From Anaeroplasma bactoclasticum (GTDB taxonomy: Bacteria; Bacillota_I; Bacilli_A; Acholeplasmatales; Anaeroplasmataceae), in NCBI RefSeq assembly GCF_003550015.1, contig NZ_QXEV01000001.1, forward strand, positions 1 to 64,000: a stretch of 64,000 bases of DNA, in the 5' to 3' direction. Under the pieces are notes generated by a model. That model worked only from the letters and a program-made list of their open reading frames with translations, was not told the DNA's origin and did not search any database. Shown here piece after piece: positions 61,672 to 64,000 of this stretch (position 1 is its first letter; each line of letters opens with the position of its first letter). Position numbers and translations under genes: made by a program.

Positions 61672-62364
61672 ATGACAAAAATTGAACGTTTAAAGGCTTG
61701 GATTATGGAAGCAAAAACTTTAGTTATCTTTACAGGAGCAGGAATTTCAACGCCATCTGGGATTCCTGATTTTAGAAGTAGCCAAGATAGATCATTTGAG
61801 GATATATTAACCTATGGATATATGATAGATAATAAGGATTCTTTTACAAATTATGTATTCAAACATTTATATTATCCTTTTGCAAAGCCAAATTTAGCAC
61901 ATTTGTATTTTGCTGAACTAGAAAGAAAAGGTAAAGTTACCTCTTTAGTAACTCAAAATATAGATGATTTACATATGCTTGCAGGACAAAAAAGAGTATA
62001 TCCAATTCATGGGTCTATTCATAAATGGTATTGTATGAAATGTGAAAAGGAATATGATCCATTAAAGCTTGATCATAACCATGCCAATTATTGTAGCTGT
62101 GGTGGATTTATAAGACCAAATATTACTCTTTATGGAGAACCACTAGATGAGGCTTATTATCATTTGGGATTAACAGCTTGTCAGGTTGCTGATTTATTAA
62201 TTGTTGTTGGTTCATCCTTAAATGTAGAGCCTGCAGCTTCTATGGTAAGATATGCATCCCAAAGATTGGTAATTATAAATAAGGATAAAACAAAATACGA
62301 TAGAAGAGCAGATTTGGTATTTCATGAGGATATTATAGATGTGATTCATAAGCTATCTCTGTAA
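61672..62364 (+). CDS. Sir2-family NAD-dependent protein deacylase
   Basis: A 230-residue sirtuin. NAD-binding motif TGAGISTPSGIPDFRS, then TQNIDDLH, catalytic His in HGSIHKWYC, zinc cysteines CMKC and YCSCGG, and VVGSSLNVEPAA for the ribose contact. It removes acyl groups from Lys using NAD, linking metabolism and protein acetylation. The length is normal for bacterial CobB-like enzymes. The start has no good Shine-Dalgarno sequence. Confidence 0.95.
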   Translation: MTKIERLKAWIMEAKTLVIFTGAGISTPSGIPDFRSSQDRSFEDILTYGYMIDNKDSFTNYVFKHLYYPFAKPNLAHLYFAELERKGKVTSLVTQNIDDLHMLAGQKRVYPIHGSIHKWYCMKCEKEYDPLKLDHNHANYCSCGGFIRPNITLYGEPLDEAYYHLGLTACQVADLLIVVGSSLNVEPAASMVRYASQRLVIINKDKTKYDRRADLVFHEDIIDVIHKLSL

Positions 62365-62424
62365 CGCTACAAAATCTTTTAATAATCGTGTATAATAAAG
62401 TATAGATGCAAGGACGTGATGTAT

Positions 62425-63423
62425 ATGAAAATAATAAAAAGGATAATCCAAGGAATTGGTATTCTGGTATTAGCTGGAGTATTGTTCTTATTATTTATTA
62501 AGGTATTTGGGTTCTTTAAACTCAAGGATTTTTATGATAATTCCACAAGAGAGTTTAAAATTCCTGGCCTTTTTGAAAATTTTATCCCTCAGGGTATGGA
62601 TTTTGATGAAACAAAGGAAACATTTGTTATATCAGGCTATGATAGTAAAGGGGATAAATCTACTATTTATACAGTAGATAAAGAGAAGAATGTAAAAAAG
62701 ATATATTTAAAGAATTTGCAAAAAGAAGAATGCAAGGACCACTGTGGTGGCGTTACGATTTATAAAGATTATCTTTTAGTTTCTGGAGGAAACGGGGCAT
62801 CAACAGATTTACAATTTGTATACACCTTTAAACTTGATGATTTATATAGTTTAAATGATGGAAGCTTTATAGAATCTATTGCTGAAACAGAAGTATATGT
62901 AGGTACAGCATTTATTAATGCTGTTGGAGATACATTATATGTTGGAGAGTTCAATCATGATGGAAGTCCTTTATATGATGTTATTAAAACTACAGGAAGA
63001 AGCTGGATGCCTTCTGATTCAAAGGCAATTATGCTAGCATATGATTTAAATATAGATGGTACATTTGATTTGGTTCCTACAAAAGCATATTCTATTCCAT
63101 CGGATGTTCAAGGTATGGCAATTGTAGATGGTAATAAAATTGCATTTTCAGATTCTTATGGTATAAATCCTGGACATATTTCCTTTTATAATAATCCAAC
63201 TGCTTCAGGTTCAGTTACCATTGATGGAAATAATATTCCTCTTTATTATTTCAATGATTCAAATTTTATAAAAAAAGTAGATACTTCACCTATGATTGAA
63301 GCAATTTGTTATGCAAATAATAAGATATATACATTAAATGAATCTGCCTCAAATAAATATTTATATGGCTTGTTATATAGAGGAAGCTATGTTTATTCCT
63401 TTGATTATACAAAAATTCTTTAA
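62425..63423 (+). CDS. Membrane-anchored predicted beta-propeller protein, unknown function
   Basis: A 332-residue protein with one N-terminal membrane helix (about residues 8-32) and an extracellular domain of repeated beta strands (PQGMDFDETKETFVISGYD, VSGGNGASTDLQFVYTF, GMAIVDGNKIAFSDS), typical of a beta-propeller of the NHL/YncE or lactonase type. A CKDHCGG pair could form a disulfide or bind metal. No enzyme family is recognised. The start at 62425 is chosen for its ten-base distance from AAGGA; an ATG at 62419 is also possible. Confidence 0.72.
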   Translation: MKIIKRIIQGIGILVLAGVLFLLFIKVFGFFKLKDFYDNSTREFKIPGLFENFIPQGMDFDETKETFVISGYDSKGDKSTIYTVDKEKNVKKIYLKNLQKEECKDHCGGVTIYKDYLLVSGGNGASTDLQFVYTFKLDDLYSLNDGSFIESIAETEVYVGTAFINAVGDTLYVGEFNHDGSPLYDVIKTTGRSWMPSDSKAIMLAYDLNIDGTFDLVPTKAYSIPSDVQGMAIVDGNKIAFSDSYGINPGHISFYNNPTASGSVTIDGNNIPLYYFNDSNFIKKVDTSPMIEAICYANNKIYTLNESASNKYLYGLLYRGSYVYSFDYTKIL

Positions 63424-63484
63424 AATGGTGTGATTGTTTTTAAAATAGTGGTATAATCAAAGGTAAATAGGAGGAAAAATAAAA

Positions 63485-64000
63485 ATGAATGTTTTATTAA
63501 AAAAAGCTGCTGCTGAATGCTTCGGTACTGCTATGCTAACACTAGTAGCATGTGGTGTTGCTGTAGCAACTCGTGATTATTTAGCAACATGCTTAGCATT
63601 TGGTTTTGTAATCGTTGCGTTAGCTTATTCCATTGGAAACATTTCTGGATGTCATATCAATCCAGCTGTTTCTCTTGCAATGGCTATTCGTAAGGAAATT
63701 TCATGGAAGGAATTTGGCGTATATGTAGCTTCCCAGGTTGTAGGTGCATTTGTTGGTACATTATTATTAGCTGCATTTATGAGAAGCTTTAATGCTTTAG
63801 GTGGTAATGCAATTACTGGATTCTTAGCAAATATGGATGAATGGGGCCGTACTAATCTTGATGCATGGAGCTATATTGGTGCATTCTTAATTGAAGTTAT
63901 CTTAACTTGCTTATTTGTATTTGCTATTTTAGGTGTTACTGATAAGAAGTTTGGTAATGGCAAGCTTGGTGGAATTGTTATTGGTATTGCACTTGTATTA
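63485..64000 (+). CDS. Aquaporin/MIP-family channel (partial, runs off the window)
   Basis: 172 codons are visible from the ATG, with no stop before the window end. MNVLLKKAAAECFGTAMLTL begins the first helix, and GCHINPAVSLAMAI holds the first NPA motif. VGAFVGTLLLAAFM and the following helix match the MIP fold. The second NPA is outside the window. The residues around the first NPA (HINPAVS) are of the AqpZ type, but a glycerol-facilitator role is possible, given the glpK operon in the window. AGGAGG (63469-63474) and a TATAAT with upstream TG (63452-63457) precede it. Confidence 0.9.
   Translation, partial: MNVLLKKAAAECFGTAMLTLVACGVAVATRDYLATCLAFGFVIVALAYSIGNISGCHINPAVSLAMAIRKEISWKEFGVYVASQVVGAFVGTLLLAAFMRSFNALGGNAITGFLANMDEWGRTNLDAWSYIGAFLIEVILTCLFVFAILGVTDKKFGNGKLGGIVIGIALVL

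Overview
The window is a strongly AT-rich bacterial chromosome segment, almost fully coding, with short intergenic gaps. It has strong GGAGG-type ribosome binding sites, TTGACA/TATAAT promoters and many hairpin-plus-T-run terminators. TGA is used as a stop and Trp is TGG, so the genetic code is standard. Gene content (AddAB rather than RecBCD, FakAB/DegV fatty-acid proteins, meso-diaminopimelate dehydrogenase, CotH proteins, clostripain, rpsP-khpA, rimM-trmD, holA next to rpsT, pgsA-recA) points to a walled Bacillota of the Bacilli/Erysipelotrichia side, probably an uncultured gut lineage near the root of the Mollicutes. That placement is inference. No phage, insertion sequence, CRISPR array or rRNA was seen.

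Layout. 1-3.9 kb: a short-chain dehydrogenase, a 32-residue small ORF, a catalytically degraded RNase III-like dsRNA-binding protein, an alpha/beta hydrolase and a metallo-beta-lactamase lipoprotein. 3.9-10.9 kb: divergent fakB and fakA, then a tight lipid operon (Sfp-type PPTase, AMP-ligase with its own carrier domain, tandem-domain PlsC-like acyltransferase, LRAT/NC protein). 11-18.2 kb: ddh, a deacetylase/hydrolase pair, a glycosyltransferase, a hydrolase and an aminotransferase. 18.3-20 kb: a structured leader RNA followed by a flotillin. 20-31.6 kb: two tandem CotH lipoproteins, a DUF1295-SGNH fusion, a PurF homologue lacking the N-terminal Cys, a PlsC-GT8 pair, a cytosolic GH13 enzyme and a YgjV-like membrane protein. 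32-34.5 kb: a secreted clostripain with a long leader. 34.5-39.3 kb: a glycerol-3-phosphate oxidation operon (GlpA-like, FAD/NAD oxidoreductase, DUF1667, GlpK) with a cre site and paired palindromes. 39.4-53.3 kb: a HAD phosphatase, rpsP-khpA, a secreted amylase, addB-addA, rimM-trmD-malQ-holA and rpsT. 53.5-64 kb: mutY, pgsA, recA, tRNA-Ser(GCU), a membrane carboxylesterase, a GGDEF/HD-GYP/PAS/GGDEF protein, a Sir2 deacetylase, a membrane-anchored predicted beta-propeller and the start of an aquaporin gene.

How the genes fit together. Lipid supply is the strongest theme: FakA/FakB (fatty-acid kinase), a PPTase next to a ligase with a fused carrier domain, three PlsC-type acyltransferase domains in two proteins, PgsA, and glycerol-3-phosphate handling. 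The 5-11 kb operon resembles a split version of E. coli Aas (acyl-ACP synthetase plus acyltransferase). A second theme is starch and maltodextrin use: a secreted GH13 lipoprotein, a cytosolic GH13 enzyme and MalQ. A third is the cell surface: CotH proteins, clostripain, a deacetylase, glycosyltransferases and SGNH esterase domains. The most unusual items are the leader RNA before the flotillin gene, the catalytic-residue losses (RNase III-like, PurF-like) and one Ser-to-Cys nucleophile change (an alpha/beta hydrolase), the DUF1295-SGNH fusion, and perfect palindromes laid over the -35 boxes of three promoters.
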